From: Streptomyces aureoverticillatus
GTDB lineage: Bacteria > Actinomycetota > Actinomycetes > Streptomycetales > Streptomycetaceae
Assembly: GCF_014649395.1 (NCBI RefSeq)
Contig: NZ_BMSY01000004.1
Span: 736,579-800,578 of the forward strand
Reading direction: 5' to 3'
Length of the DNA: 64,000 nt
Each line of letters opens with the position of its first letter. The first letter of the stretch is position 1. The notes beneath the pieces are model-generated. The model ran no database searches and had not been told where the DNA came from. It worked only from the letters and a program-made list of their open reading frames with translations. Positions 34,804 through 42,851 of this stretch are shown here, piece after piece. The position numbers and the translations under genes were made by a program.

Positions 34804-35607
34804 TCAGCCTCGGGTGATGACAGTTCCGGCGTGGGTGGTGAGCAGGGCCGTGACGGGTGCGTTGCCGATGACGACCCGCTCCACGCTCTGCTCCAGGGCT
34901 TCGCAAGCGGCTCGCAGCTTTTTGCGCATTCCGCCTGTGGCGACCTTGTCGCGAAGGTCGACCGCGGTCTTCTCGGTGATCGAGTGGACAGGCTTCCCGT
35001 CCGCCATCAGGTGGGTGACGTCGGTGACGAGTACGAGATCGGCGGCGCCGACCGCCCCGGCGACAGCGGCGGCGGCCCGATCGGCGTCGGTGTTCACCTC
35101 CTGGCCGGCCGTGTTGCGCGCCAGCGGCGTCACCAGAGGGATGTGTCCTGGCCGTGTGCGCGCCAGCCGCGCCGTGTGCACGCTCGTGGGCGGGCCGACC
35201 AGGTTCTCCAGCTCGACGAGCCGCTTGCCTCGCCACCACAGGCGCTCGCCCGGTCCCGCGCCGATCAGCCCGTCGCTGCCGAGCAGCCACTCGGCGGTGA
35301 CATCACGCAGTTGGAGCTGCCTGAGGACTTCCCGGCTCAACGCGGCGCTGACGGTCTTGATGTCGTCGATGACCTCGGGCGTGGTCCATCGGCTCTGATT
35401 GCCGTACCGGTCGCGCAGCATCGCTGCCTGACGACGGTGACGGGGATGCAGCCGCCGCAGCGGGCGCGACCAGCCGTGAAGGAGGATCAGTGGCCGTGAC
35501 TGTGCCTGCCGGGCCAGATCGTCCCACCAGAAGGCGTCGAGCAGATCGAGGCAGCTGCCGCCGAGTTTGACCACGGCCACGGGTGGCCGGGGCGGCGTCG
35601 CGCTCAC
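34804..35607 (-). CDS. lysZ: Amino-acid kinase, LysZ/ArgB-like
   Basis: 267 residues. GTG 35607 overlaps the stop of the ArgC-like gene (GTGA). Family features: N-terminal KLGGS, NTDADRAAAAVAGAVGAADL near residue 170, and a late GGMRKKLRAA that contacts ATP. In LysW pathways this kinase phosphorylates the side-chain carboxylate of the carrier-bound amino acid. The gene order supports that role over ordinary ArgB. Confidence 0.82.
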   Translation of the reverse strand: MSATPPRPPVAVVKLGGSCLDLLDAFWWDDLARQAQSRPLILLHGWSRPLRRLHPRHRRQAAMLRDRYGNQSRWTTPEVIDDIKTVSAALSREVLRQLQLRDVTAEWLLGSDGLIGAGPGERLWWRGKRLVELENLVGPPTSVHTARLARTRPGHIPLVTPLARNTAGQEVNTDADRAAAAVAGAVGAADLVLVTDVTHLMADGKPVHSITEKTAVDLRDKVATGGMRKKLRAACEALEQSVERVVIGNAPVTALLTTHAGTVITRG

Positions 35608-36659
35608 GCGGGCATCACCGGCTGCATCGTCAGACCCGTCTCCTCAGGGAGCCCGAACCGTCGATTCGCGGCCTGCACCGCTTGGCCCGCGGCGCCCTTG
35701 ACGAGGTTGTCGAGGGCGGCGAGGACGACGATGCGGCCGCCGTCCTCATCGACGAGGGCGGTCACATCGCAGTAGTTGGAGCCGAGCACCGCCTGCGGGT
35801 CGGGCACCGGAATCCGCGTTTCGGTGTGCCGCCGTGGCCGTACGAACGGGTGCCCCTTGTAGAAGCGCAGATAGGCCCGCTGCAGTTCACGTGGATCGAC
35901 GGCCTGGTCGGTGAACACGTAGAGACTGGCGAGCAGGCCCCGCACGTTGGGGACGCCATATGCGGACATCCGCAAGGAGGCGATCGAGCCGGGTCGTGTC
36001 CGCTCCAGGAAGTCGGTGACCTCGGCGGCGTGCCGGTGTCCGGTCGGGGCGTACGGCGTGATGGCGCCGCTGCGCAGCGGATGCAGACCGGCGGTGCGCG
36101 GTCGCAGACCGCTGCCGCTGGATCCGCCCTTGGCATCCACGAGCGCCATGTTCACGTGCAGGCCCATGCCGAGGGTGAGGGGGGCCAGGCCCAGGGTGAT
36201 CGCGGTCGCGTAGCAGCCGGGGAGCGAGATCAGCGCGGCGTCCGCCATCTGGTCGCCGACCAGTTCCGGCACCCCGTACACGAAGCGGTCCACGAGGGCC
36301 GCTTGGCGCTCCACCGTCGGATACCAGCGATCGTGGAGCTGCTGGGTGCGGAGGCGGAAGGCGGCGCTGAGGTCGATGACGGCCGGGACCCGGTCCGCAA
36401 GCAGGCCGGCGAGCTCCGCGGAGACCGGCGCGGGAGTCGCCAGGAAGGCCACGTCGAGCTGGGCGGCGGTCGTCTCGGTGACGTGCCGCACGGTCAGGTC
36501 GGTGTTGATCCGCAGGCCGGGGTGCAGTTCGCCGGGGCGCATTCCGACGCTGGAGGAGCCGCCCAGGAATGTCAGCTCCAGGTCGGGGTGTTGGCTGAGC
36601 AGCCGGATGAGTTCGCCTCCGGCGAGTCCGGAAGCACCGATGACTCCCGCACGGATCAT
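35604..36659 (-). CDS. lysY: N-acyl-aminoacyl-phosphate reductase, LysY/ArgC-like
   Basis: 351 residues. Its ATG overlaps the LysX stop (ATGA). Rossmann motif GVIGASGLAGGELIRLL at the N-terminus, catalytic Cys in LPGCYATA (ArgC has NPGCYPT), and the ArgC-like KGGSSGSG and HRHAAEV segments. It should reduce the carrier-bound acyl phosphate to a semialdehyde with NADPH. Confidence 0.85.
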   Translation of the reverse strand: MIRAGVIGASGLAGGELIRLLSQHPDLELTFLGGSSSVGMRPGELHPGLRINTDLTVRHVTETTAAQLDVAFLATPAPVSAELAGLLADRVPAVIDLSAAFRLRTQQLHDRWYPTVERQAALVDRFVYGVPELVGDQMADAALISLPGCYATAITLGLAPLTLGMGLHVNMALVDAKGGSSGSGLRPRTAGLHPLRSGAITPYAPTGHRHAAEVTDFLERTRPGSIASLRMSAYGVPNVRGLLASLYVFTDQAVDPRELQRAYLRFYKGHPFVRPRRHTETRIPVPDPQAVLGSNYCDVTALVDEDGGRIVVLAALDNLVKGAAGQAVQAANRRFGLPEETGLTMQPVMPA

Positions 36660-37504
36660 GCGAGGACCTCCCGGACGTGGCGGGCGACGGCCGAGGGGAC
36701 ATCCGCTCCGGTCGCCGAGGCCAGTGCCCGGAAGCCCGGGGCGTGGTTGACCTCGTTGACCACGTAGCCGTCGGGGGTGCGGAAGAGATCCACCCCGTGG
36801 ATGCCGGGCCCCAGTTCGGACACCACCCCGTCGAGGATCTTGCGCAGATCCGGATCGTGGGCCACGGCCCGGGTCCGGTTGCCCAGCGCCGCGTTGGACC
36901 GCCAGTCGGTGGCGTCGCCGGCGAATTCGACGGCACCGACCAGTTCGTCCCCCGCGACCAGACAGCGCACCGAGGTGTCGCCCAGGTACGGCTCCACCAG
37001 GCATGCCTGCTCGAAGGCGTGCCCGAGGTCCTCCACGTAGTCGTAGACGGACGGGGCGACGTCGGCGTGCCGGATCAGGGTGACCCGCCTGCCCATGCCG
37101 CCGAAGACCGGCTTGAGGACCAGGGGCAGTCGCATGTCCCGCAGGCAGCGCTCGAAGTCCCTGCGGGAGAGCACGAGCCGGAAGTCCGGGACCGGAATGC
37201 CCGCGGTGCGCAGCGCGGTGCGCAGAGCCGCCTTGTTCTGACAGGTGTGGATCGCGCGGGCGGTGTTCAGCGCCCGGATCGGAGTGGCCTCCGCGAGCGT
37301 GGCGATGAGCCCGCCGCGGGTGTAGCTGCGGCTGCGCACCAACAGTGCGTCGTAGCCCGCGAGCGTCTGCGCGTCCGGGTGGCCCAGGCACATGGACTCG
37401 TCGTTGATCCACTCCATGTGGAGGCCGAACGCCGGGGCCACGGCGATCAGCTGCCGTTCTTCCCAGCCGATCCGGTCCGCGGCGACGCCGACCGTCCGCC
37501 TCAT
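36656..37504 (-). CDS. lysX: LysX-type ATP-grasp ligase for a carrier protein
   Basis: 282 residues from ATG 37504, one base after the carrier stop. ATP-grasp features: LPLVLKPVFGGMGRRVTLI (ATP-binding loop) and GYVVNEVNHAPGFRAL (metal and product site). The RimK/LysX group attaches an amino acid to the C-terminal Glu of LysW or to protein tails. Sitting between lysW- and argC-like genes, it is assigned as the loading enzyme. Substrate amino acid unknown. Confidence 0.87.
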   Translation of the reverse strand: MRRTVGVAADRIGWEERQLIAVAPAFGLHMEWINDESMCLGHPDAQTLAGYDALLVRSRSYTRGGLIATLAEATPIRALNTARAIHTCQNKAALRTALRTAGIPVPDFRLVLSRRDFERCLRDMRLPLVLKPVFGGMGRRVTLIRHADVAPSVYDYVEDLGHAFEQACLVEPYLGDTSVRCLVAGDELVGAVEFAGDATDWRSNAALGNRTRAVAHDPDLRKILDGVVSELGPGIHGVDLFRTPDGYVVNEVNHAPGFRALASATGADVPSAVARHVREVLA

Positions 37505-37505
37505 G

Positions 37506-37691
37506 TCACTGGCCCCAGTCGCGCAGCCGGGTCTCGACCATGCACAGGGTGATGCGGCCGTCCGCGACATCCTCGATGCGGAGCGTGAGCATGCACTCGG
37601 GGCAGGCGAGAGTCTCGCCCTTGCCCATCACGGGTACGGTCAGGTCCGTCTCGCACTCGGGGCAGGTGCCTGCGAGCGTGTCGGTCGTCAT
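37506..37691 (-). CDS. lysW: LysW-like amino-group carrier protein ending in Gln
   Basis: 61 residues, ATG 37691 with GGGAGA upstream. Zinc ribbon from CPEC (Cys10, Cys13) and CPEC (Cys30, Cys33), then an acidic middle, as in LysW. The canonical C-terminus EDWGE, whose final Glu side chain carries the amino substrate, reads RDWGQ: the last codon is CAG followed directly by TGA. This removes the normal gamma-carboxylate. Either loading differs, the Gln is deamidated first, or the carrier is altered in function. Confidence 0.87.
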   Translation of the reverse strand: MTTDTLAGTCPECETDLTVPVMGKGETLACPECMLTLRIEDVADGRITLCMVETRLRDWGQ

Positions 37692-37719
37692 GAGACATCT
37701 CCCTTGGTCGTGGCGGGGT

Positions 37720-38868
37720 TCAGGCGGGCGGGAAGGCGGCGGCGGCCGCGCGGATCGCGTCCCGGTCGAGCAGCGGGTTGCCGTCTCGTTCCTGCCGTTC
37801 GACGAGCCAGGAGGTGAAGACGTCGATGTCCACGTGGATGCCCGAGTCGGCCAGCGCCCAGGAGACCAGGGCCGGGCTCAGGCGGCTGCGGACGCGTAAT
37901 CGGCGGGTGTTGCCGACGAGTTCGGCGGGCAGCGTCTCGTACGCCTCCGGGTGGCTGAGCTGGCCCGCCAGCTCGTAGGCGTACGCGTGCCGGGTGGCCG
38001 GTCCTGGTTGGAAGGCGTCGCCGAGGCCGGAGCTCTTGAGTGCGAGGCGGGAGAGCTCCGTGAGGTGGGTCAGGTCGAAACGGGTGTCCCCGTGCAGGAC
38101 GCGCAGCGCGGTGAGCAGTTCGGCAAGAGGGGTGTTGCCGCCGCGCTCGCCGATGCCGCCGACGGTCGCGGACACCCATCGGGCACCCGCACGGACGGCG
38201 GCGAGAGAGTTGGCGACGGCCATGCCGAGCATGTTGTGCGAGTGGATCTCGATCTCGGAGCCGTCGATCGCCACGAGTTCCGCGATCGTCTCCTCCATCC
38301 GCCAGGGCGAGAGACAAGCGACGGTCTCGGCGAGCCGGAAGCGGTCGGCTCCGGACCGGAAGCCCGTCGTGACGTAGGGGACGAGCCGGTCGGTGGGGGT
38401 TCGTGCGCCGTCCTCACCGCTGAAGGTGACATGGAACCCGCGTTCCTTGGCCTGACAGATCGCCGAACGGGCGAGCACCTGGAGGAACTTGAGGCTGGCC
38501 GAGCCGAGCTTCAGCTCGGCGTGCCGCTCGGAGGTGGGTAGGGAGCACATGATGTGCCGCACGCCCAGCCGCTCGGCCTCCTTGAGGGCCTCGTCGACCT
38601 GCCGGCGGTCGCGCACGACGACGAGCGTCATGCTGTGCTCGGGGCCGACCGCCTCATGGGTGGCGAGGATGAGGTCCGCGTCCTTGGTCCCCGGCCCCGA
38701 CACCATGCCCACCTCGACCCGTTCGACTCCGGTCCTGACCAGGAGGTCCGCGATGGCCGCGGCGTCCTTCGGGCCGAACTCGACACCCGCCATGTGCGCG
38801 GAGTCCCGCAGTGTGGCGTCGGAGATGCGAGGCGGCCTCGGCAGGCTCTCCAGGCCTTCTGCTGCCAT
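37720..38868 (-). CDS. Homocitrate/isopropylmalate-synthase-like DRE-TIM enzyme
   Basis: 382 residues; ATG 38868 chosen for GAGG just upstream. TIM-barrel acyl-CoA condensing family: SDATLRDSAHMAGVEF (catalytic Arg and metal Asp kept, the usual GEQ after them replaced by SAH), IEIHSHNMLGMAVAN with the two metal His, and GGIGERGGNTPLAEL. There is no LeuA regulatory domain. It heads the operon with the LysW-type carrier 28 bases downstream, so it probably makes the carbon skeleton from an alpha-keto acid and an acyl-CoA. Substrates unknown. Confidence 0.85.
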   Translation of the reverse strand: MAAEGLESLPRPPRISDATLRDSAHMAGVEFGPKDAAAIADLLVRTGVERVEVGMVSGPGTKDADLILATHEAVGPEHSMTLVVVRDRRQVDEALKEAERLGVRHIMCSLPTSERHAELKLGSASLKFLQVLARSAICQAKERGFHVTFSGEDGARTPTDRLVPYVTTGFRSGADRFRLAETVACLSPWRMEETIAELVAIDGSEIEIHSHNMLGMAVANSLAAVRAGARWVSATVGGIGERGGNTPLAELLTALRVLHGDTRFDLTHLTELSRLALKSSGLGDAFQPGPATRHAYAYELAGQLSHPEAYETLPAELVGNTRRLRVRSRLSPALVSWALADSGIHVDIDVFTSWLVERQERDGNPLLDRDAIRAAAAAFPPA

Positions 38869-39067
38869 GTTCCTCACCCCTTGTTCCGGACCGGCCTGCG
38901 CTCGGGTGACGCGCGCCTGGGTCACCGAAACGGACCTCCTGGCGGGCCACCGACAGATCGATGCAGGGCTCAGCGGTTACTCCAGAAAGCTGCCCATCGC
39001 CAGTTGAGATCACCCGACACATCGGGCAACGCGGCATTCGTTCCGTCGTCCGTCACGGAGTCGTCCG

Positions 39068-39685
39068 TCACGGAGTCCGCGGCAGGATCGCCCCCAGCAG
39101 GGTCCGCGCGCACAGGTCCCGCACCTGTGCGCGCGTCAGCTCCTGTTCCTCCAGCCACTCCAGGCAGACCGCGACCATGAAGGCGAGCCAGCCGCGCACC
39201 GCCAGGCGGACGGCGGGCAGCTCGGCCGCCAGGGGCGCGGTCTCGGGGTCGGCCGCGAGGGCCGCGAGGATCCGCCGCTCCTGGGCGGCGAGGCCCTCGC
39301 GGTAGACCTCGCGGACCATGGGGTCCCCGGCCGCCTCCGCGCGGTGGAAGGCACGGAAGCCCTGGGCATGGCCCTCCACGTACCCGAGAAAGGCGTCCAG
39401 GCCGGCGCCGAGCTGTTCGCGCACCGGCAGGCCCGGCTCGGCGGCCGTCAGGCGCAGCATGCGTTCGCTCTCGCGCCGTACCACCGCGGCGAAGAAGTCC
39501 CGTTTGGTCGGGAAGTAGTGGTACAGCAGCCCGCGCGAGACGCCCGCGATCTCGGCGACCTGCTCGATCCAGACGTCGTCGTAGGGGCTCTGCGCGAACA
39601 GCCGCGCCCCCACGGTCAGGAGCTGGTCCCTGCGCTCCTCGGTGCTGAGCCTGCGGCGCGTGCGCTCCTGCGGGTTCGCGGCCAT
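39068..39685 (-). CDS. TetR/AcrR family repressor
   Basis: 205 residues. N-terminal HTH about residues 20-65 (RRDQLLTVGARLFAQ, VSRGLLYHYFPTKRDFF). Divergent from a P450 gene, with two inverted TTGAATC-type boxes between, so P450 control is inferred. Its 3' end lies in a 15-base direct repeat (GTCGTCCGTCACGGA twice, about 39045-39075). Confidence 0.88.
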   Translation of the reverse strand: MAANPQERTRRRLSTEERRDQLLTVGARLFAQSPYDDVWIEQVAEIAGVSRGLLYHYFPTKRDFFAAVVRRESERMLRLTAAEPGLPVREQLGAGLDAFLGYVEGHAQGFRAFHRAEAAGDPMVREVYREGLAAQERRILAALAADPETAPLAAELPAVRLAVRGWLAFMVAVCLEWLEEQELTRAQVRDLCARTLLGAILPRTP

Positions 39686-39698
39686 GCCCGCAGCTTAC

Positions 39699-39755
39699 TT
39701 GACGTCGATTCAACAACGGGACCAGACTGGAGGCCCCTATTGAATCCACGTACAA
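39699..39755. promoter_or_regulatory. Paired TetR boxes before the P450 gene
   Basis: TTGACGTCGATTCAA (39699-39713) and TTGAATCCACGTACAA (39740-39755) are inverted copies of one another, with starts about four helical turns apart, in the TetR/P450 divergent gap. Confidence 0.6.
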
Positions 39756-39786
39756 CAGGCGCCAACGGGCCCTGTGCACAAGGGAG

Positions 39787-41280
39787 ATGGCGGCCATGGC
39801 ACAGAAGACGGAGCCGACGCGGCCGACTGGAGGTGCCGAGCCCGGCCCGGGGGACCTGCCGAAGGGATTTCGCGGCGCGGAGTCCGGCTGGCCCCAACTG
39901 CACCGCATACCGCACCCGCCCCACCGTGTGCCGCTGGTCGGCGACGTACTCGGCGTGCGTCCGCGCACCCCCGTGCAGGACTCGATGCGCATCGGCCGCC
40001 GGCTCGGGCCGATCTTCCGCCGCAAGGGCTTCGGCAAGGAGATCGTCTTCGTCTGGGGCGCCCGGCTCGCGGGCGAACTGGCCGACGAGGCGCGGTTCGC
40101 CAAGCATGTGGGGCTCGGGGTGGCCAATCTGCGGCCCGTCGCGGGCGACGGCCTGTTCACCGCGTACAACCACGAGCCCAACTGGCAGTTGGCGCACGAC
40201 ATCCTGGCGCCCGGGTTCAGCCGGGACGCGATGGCGAGCTATCACCCGCTGATGCTCGACGTGGCCCGGAAACTGACGGAGCGCTGGGACGGCGCGGCGG
40301 CCGCGGGGCGGGCCGTGGACGTGCCCGGCGACATGACGAAACTGACCCTGGAGACGATCGCCCGCACCGGATTCGGGCACGACTTCGGCTCCTTCGAGCG
40401 GGCCCGCCCGCACCCCTTCGTGACGGCCATGGTCGGCACGCTCTCCCACGCCCAGCGCCGCAACCTCATGCCGCCCGCCCTCGCGCCGCTGCTCCTGCGC
40501 GGTGCCGATCGGCGCAACGCCGCCGACGTGGCGTATCTGAACCGGACCGTGGACGAGGTCGTCGCGGCCCGGCGGGCGGCGGACGCCTCGGGCGCCCGCG
40601 GCGACCTGCTCGACCGCATGCTGGACGTCGCCCACCCCGACACCGGCGAACGGCTGTCTCCGGAGAACATCCGCCGTCAGGTCATCACCTTCCTGGTGGC
40701 CGGTCACGAGACCACGTCGGGCGCGCTGTCGTTCGCGCTGCACTACCTGGCGCACCACCCCGACGTGCTCACCCGCGCGCGGGAGGAGGTCGACCAGGTG
40801 TGGGGGCAGGCGGAGACGCCCGGCTACGAGCAGGTGGCCAAGCTCCGTTACGTACGCCGCGTGCTCGACGAGTCGCTGCGGCTGTGGCCCACCGCTCCGG
40901 CGTTCGCGCGTGAGGCCCGGCAGGACACGGTGCTCGGCGGGGTGCATCCGATGCGGCGGGGCGCGTGGGCGCTGGTCCTGGCGGTACTGCTGCATCGGGA
41001 CCCGGAGGCGTGGGGCGCGCGGCCGGAGGACTTCGACCCCGACCGGTTCGCCCCGGCCGCGGTGCGCGCCCGGCCGCCGCACGTCTTCAAGCCGTTCGGC
41101 ACCGGCGCGCGGGCCTGCATCGGCCGTCAGTTCGCGCTGCACGAGGCGACGCTGGTGCTCGCGCTGCTGCTGCGCCGCTACGACCTGGTGCCGGAGCCCG
41201 GCTACCGGCTGCGGGTCGCCGAGCGTCTGACGCTCATGCCGGAGGGGCTGCGGCTGCGTCTGGTACGCCGGTCGGGGTGA
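39787..41280 (+). CDS. Cytochrome P450, CYP102-like haem domain
   Basis: 497 residues. I-helix AGHETTSG, K-helix ESLRLWP, and haem loop FKPFGTGARACIGRQFALHE with the thiolate at Cys444. The pattern FGTGxRACIGxQFALHEA is that of CYP102/CYP4-like fatty-acid hydroxylases, but the fused reductase of BM3-type enzymes is absent, so it needs separate redox partners. Regulated probably by the divergent TetR. Substrate unknown, fatty acid likely. Confidence 0.9.
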   Translation: MAAMAQKTEPTRPTGGAEPGPGDLPKGFRGAESGWPQLHRIPHPPHRVPLVGDVLGVRPRTPVQDSMRIGRRLGPIFRRKGFGKEIVFVWGARLAGELADEARFAKHVGLGVANLRPVAGDGLFTAYNHEPNWQLAHDILAPGFSRDAMASYHPLMLDVARKLTERWDGAAAAGRAVDVPGDMTKLTLETIARTGFGHDFGSFERARPHPFVTAMVGTLSHAQRRNLMPPALAPLLLRGADRRNAADVAYLNRTVDEVVAARRAADASGARGDLLDRMLDVAHPDTGERLSPENIRRQVITFLVAGHETTSGALSFALHYLAHHPDVLTRAREEVDQVWGQAETPGYEQVAKLRYVRRVLDESLRLWPTAPAFAREARQDTVLGGVHPMRRGAWALVLAVLLHRDPEAWGARPEDFDPDRFAPAAVRARPPHVFKPFGTGARACIGRQFALHEATLVLALLLRRYDLVPEPGYRLRVAERLTLMPEGLRLRLVRRSG

Positions 41281-41422
41281 CGCCGCGGCTGCCGCGGTGG
41301 GTCTCCGCAGGCGGCGCGCGTGGTGCTTGGCAGGCAGTTGAAGGGCAATTGTCAGACCCGTACGCAAGAGTGGGAGTTGCACCTTCGACTCATGGGACCC
41401 GCGCGTAAAGGAGCCAACCGAC

Positions 41423-41734
41423 ATGACCGGCACGACGTACCCCGAACTGGCCGCGGCGCAGGCTTGCTTGCGGCTGCTGCACACCGCACGCGCCGCCCTG
41501 GACGGACCCGTGACGGCGCAGACCGCGGCCCTGCTCGCCGTGCCGATCGCGGACGCCGACGAGGCCCTGCGGCGCGCGGGCCTCGCGGGCAACGAGGCCG
41601 AGCTGCTGAACAGGATCTACGACCTCGCGCCGCACGGCCCGGCGCCCCTGTCCACCGACGCGGCGCATCCTCCCGTCGACGCCCCCGGGTCGGCGTCCGC
41701 CCCGGCCCGGCGCCACGAGGGGAGCCTGCGGTGA
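41423..41734 (+). CDS. Small helical protein coupled to a glutathionyl-hydroquinone-reductase-like gene
   Basis: 103 residues, ATG 41423 with AAGGAG nine to ten bases upstream. Two Ala/Leu-rich helices (ELAAAQACLRLLHTARAAL, ADADEALRRAGLAGNEAELL) and a Pro/Ala-rich tail. The stop overlaps the next start (GTGA). Unrecognised; possible accessory to the neighbour. Confidence 0.65.
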   Translation: MTGTTYPELAAAQACLRLLHTARAALDGPVTAQTAALLAVPIADADEALRRAGLAGNEAELLNRIYDLAPHGPAPLSTDAAHPPVDAPGSASAPARRHEGSLR

Positions 41735-42768
41735 GCGACGACGCGGCACAGCAGCGGACCGCGGCGAGCAACGAGGCGTACGGCAAGAAGCCGTTCAAGC
41801 GCTCGCGCAGCCACTTCGCCGACCGCATCACGGCCGACGGCCGGGACGGCTGGCCGGTGGAGGCCGGGCGCTATCGCCTGGTGGTGAGCCGCGCCTGCCC
41901 CTGGGCGAGCCGCGCGCTCATCTCCCGCAGGCTGCTCGGCCTGGAGGGCCCGCTCTCCCTGGCGGTCGCCGACCCGATCCAGGACGACCGCAGCTGGCGC
42001 TTCACCCTCGACAAGGACGGCCGCGACCCGGTCCTCGGCATCCGCTATCTCAGCGAGGCGTACGACGCGCGGGAGACGGGCTATCCGGGCGGCGTGAGCG
42101 TCCCGGCGATCGTGGACGTCCCCAGCGGCAAGCTGGTCACCAACGACTACCAGCAGCTGACGCTGGACCTCGCGACGGAGTGGACGGCCCTGCACCGCCC
42201 CGGCGCCCCGGACCTGTATCCCGAACCGCTGCGGGAAGAGATCGACACGGTGATGGAGGGCATCTACCGCGACGTCAACAACGGCGTGTACCGCGCGGGT
42301 TTCGCCTCCTCCCAGAGCGAGTACGAGGACGCGTGCGGGGATGTGTTCCGACGTCTGGAGGAGACCTCGCGGCGGCTCGCGGACCGCCGCTATCTGGTCG
42401 GCGACAGCATCACGGAAGCGGACATCCGGCTGTTCACGACGCTGGTGCGCTTCGACGCCGTGTACCACGGCCACTTCAAGTGCAACCGCTGGAAGCTGAC
42501 CGAGGACCCGGTGCTGTGGGCGTACGCCCGGGATCTGTACCAGACCCCGGGTTTCGACGACACGGTCGACTTCGACCACATCAAGCGGCACTACTACCAA
42601 GTGCACACCGGCATCAATCCCACCGCCATCGTGCCCCTCGGCCCGGACCTCTCCGGATGGCTGACGCCGCATCACCGGCAGGACCTCGGCGGGAGCCCGT
42701 TCGGTGCGGGGACGGCGCCGGGACCGGTGCCGGAGGGGGAGGAGGTGCCACGGGAGGGGCGGCCGTGA
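41731..42768 (+). CDS. Glutathionyl-hydroquinone reductase-like (Xi-class GST; probably mycothiol-dependent)
   Basis: 345 residues; GTG 41731 overlaps the preceding stop. Xi-class features: catalytic Cys56 in RACPWASR, YPGGVSVPAIVD, LVTNDYQQLTLDLATEW, and ADIRLFTTLVRFDAVY with KCNRWKLTEDP. ECM4/YqjG enzymes remove glutathione from hydroquinones; actinobacteria use mycothiol instead, so that is the likely thiol. A Pro/Gly-rich tail extends past the fold. Confidence 0.9.
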   Translation: MSDDAAQQRTAASNEAYGKKPFKRSRSHFADRITADGRDGWPVEAGRYRLVVSRACPWASRALISRRLLGLEGPLSLAVADPIQDDRSWRFTLDKDGRDPVLGIRYLSEAYDARETGYPGGVSVPAIVDVPSGKLVTNDYQQLTLDLATEWTALHRPGAPDLYPEPLREEIDTVMEGIYRDVNNGVYRAGFASSQSEYEDACGDVFRRLEETSRRLADRRYLVGDSITEADIRLFTTLVRFDAVYHGHFKCNRWKLTEDPVLWAYARDLYQTPGFDDTVDFDHIKRHYYQVHTGINPTAIVPLGPDLSGWLTPHHRQDLGGSPFGAGTAPGPVPEGEEVPREGRP

Positions 42769-42851
42769 CGGCCCTCCGCTCGGCGTGACGCCCCCACCGC
42801 TGGGCGTGATGTCCTCCGCCCGGCGGACGCCGGGCCTGGCTCAGGGGCGCC

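Noticed and set aside
34229..38868. A primary lysine or arginine biosynthesis operon
   Set aside because: Streptomyces uses the diaminopimelate route for lysine, and aconitase, aminotransferase and deacylase genes are missing; the carrier C-terminus is also non-canonical.
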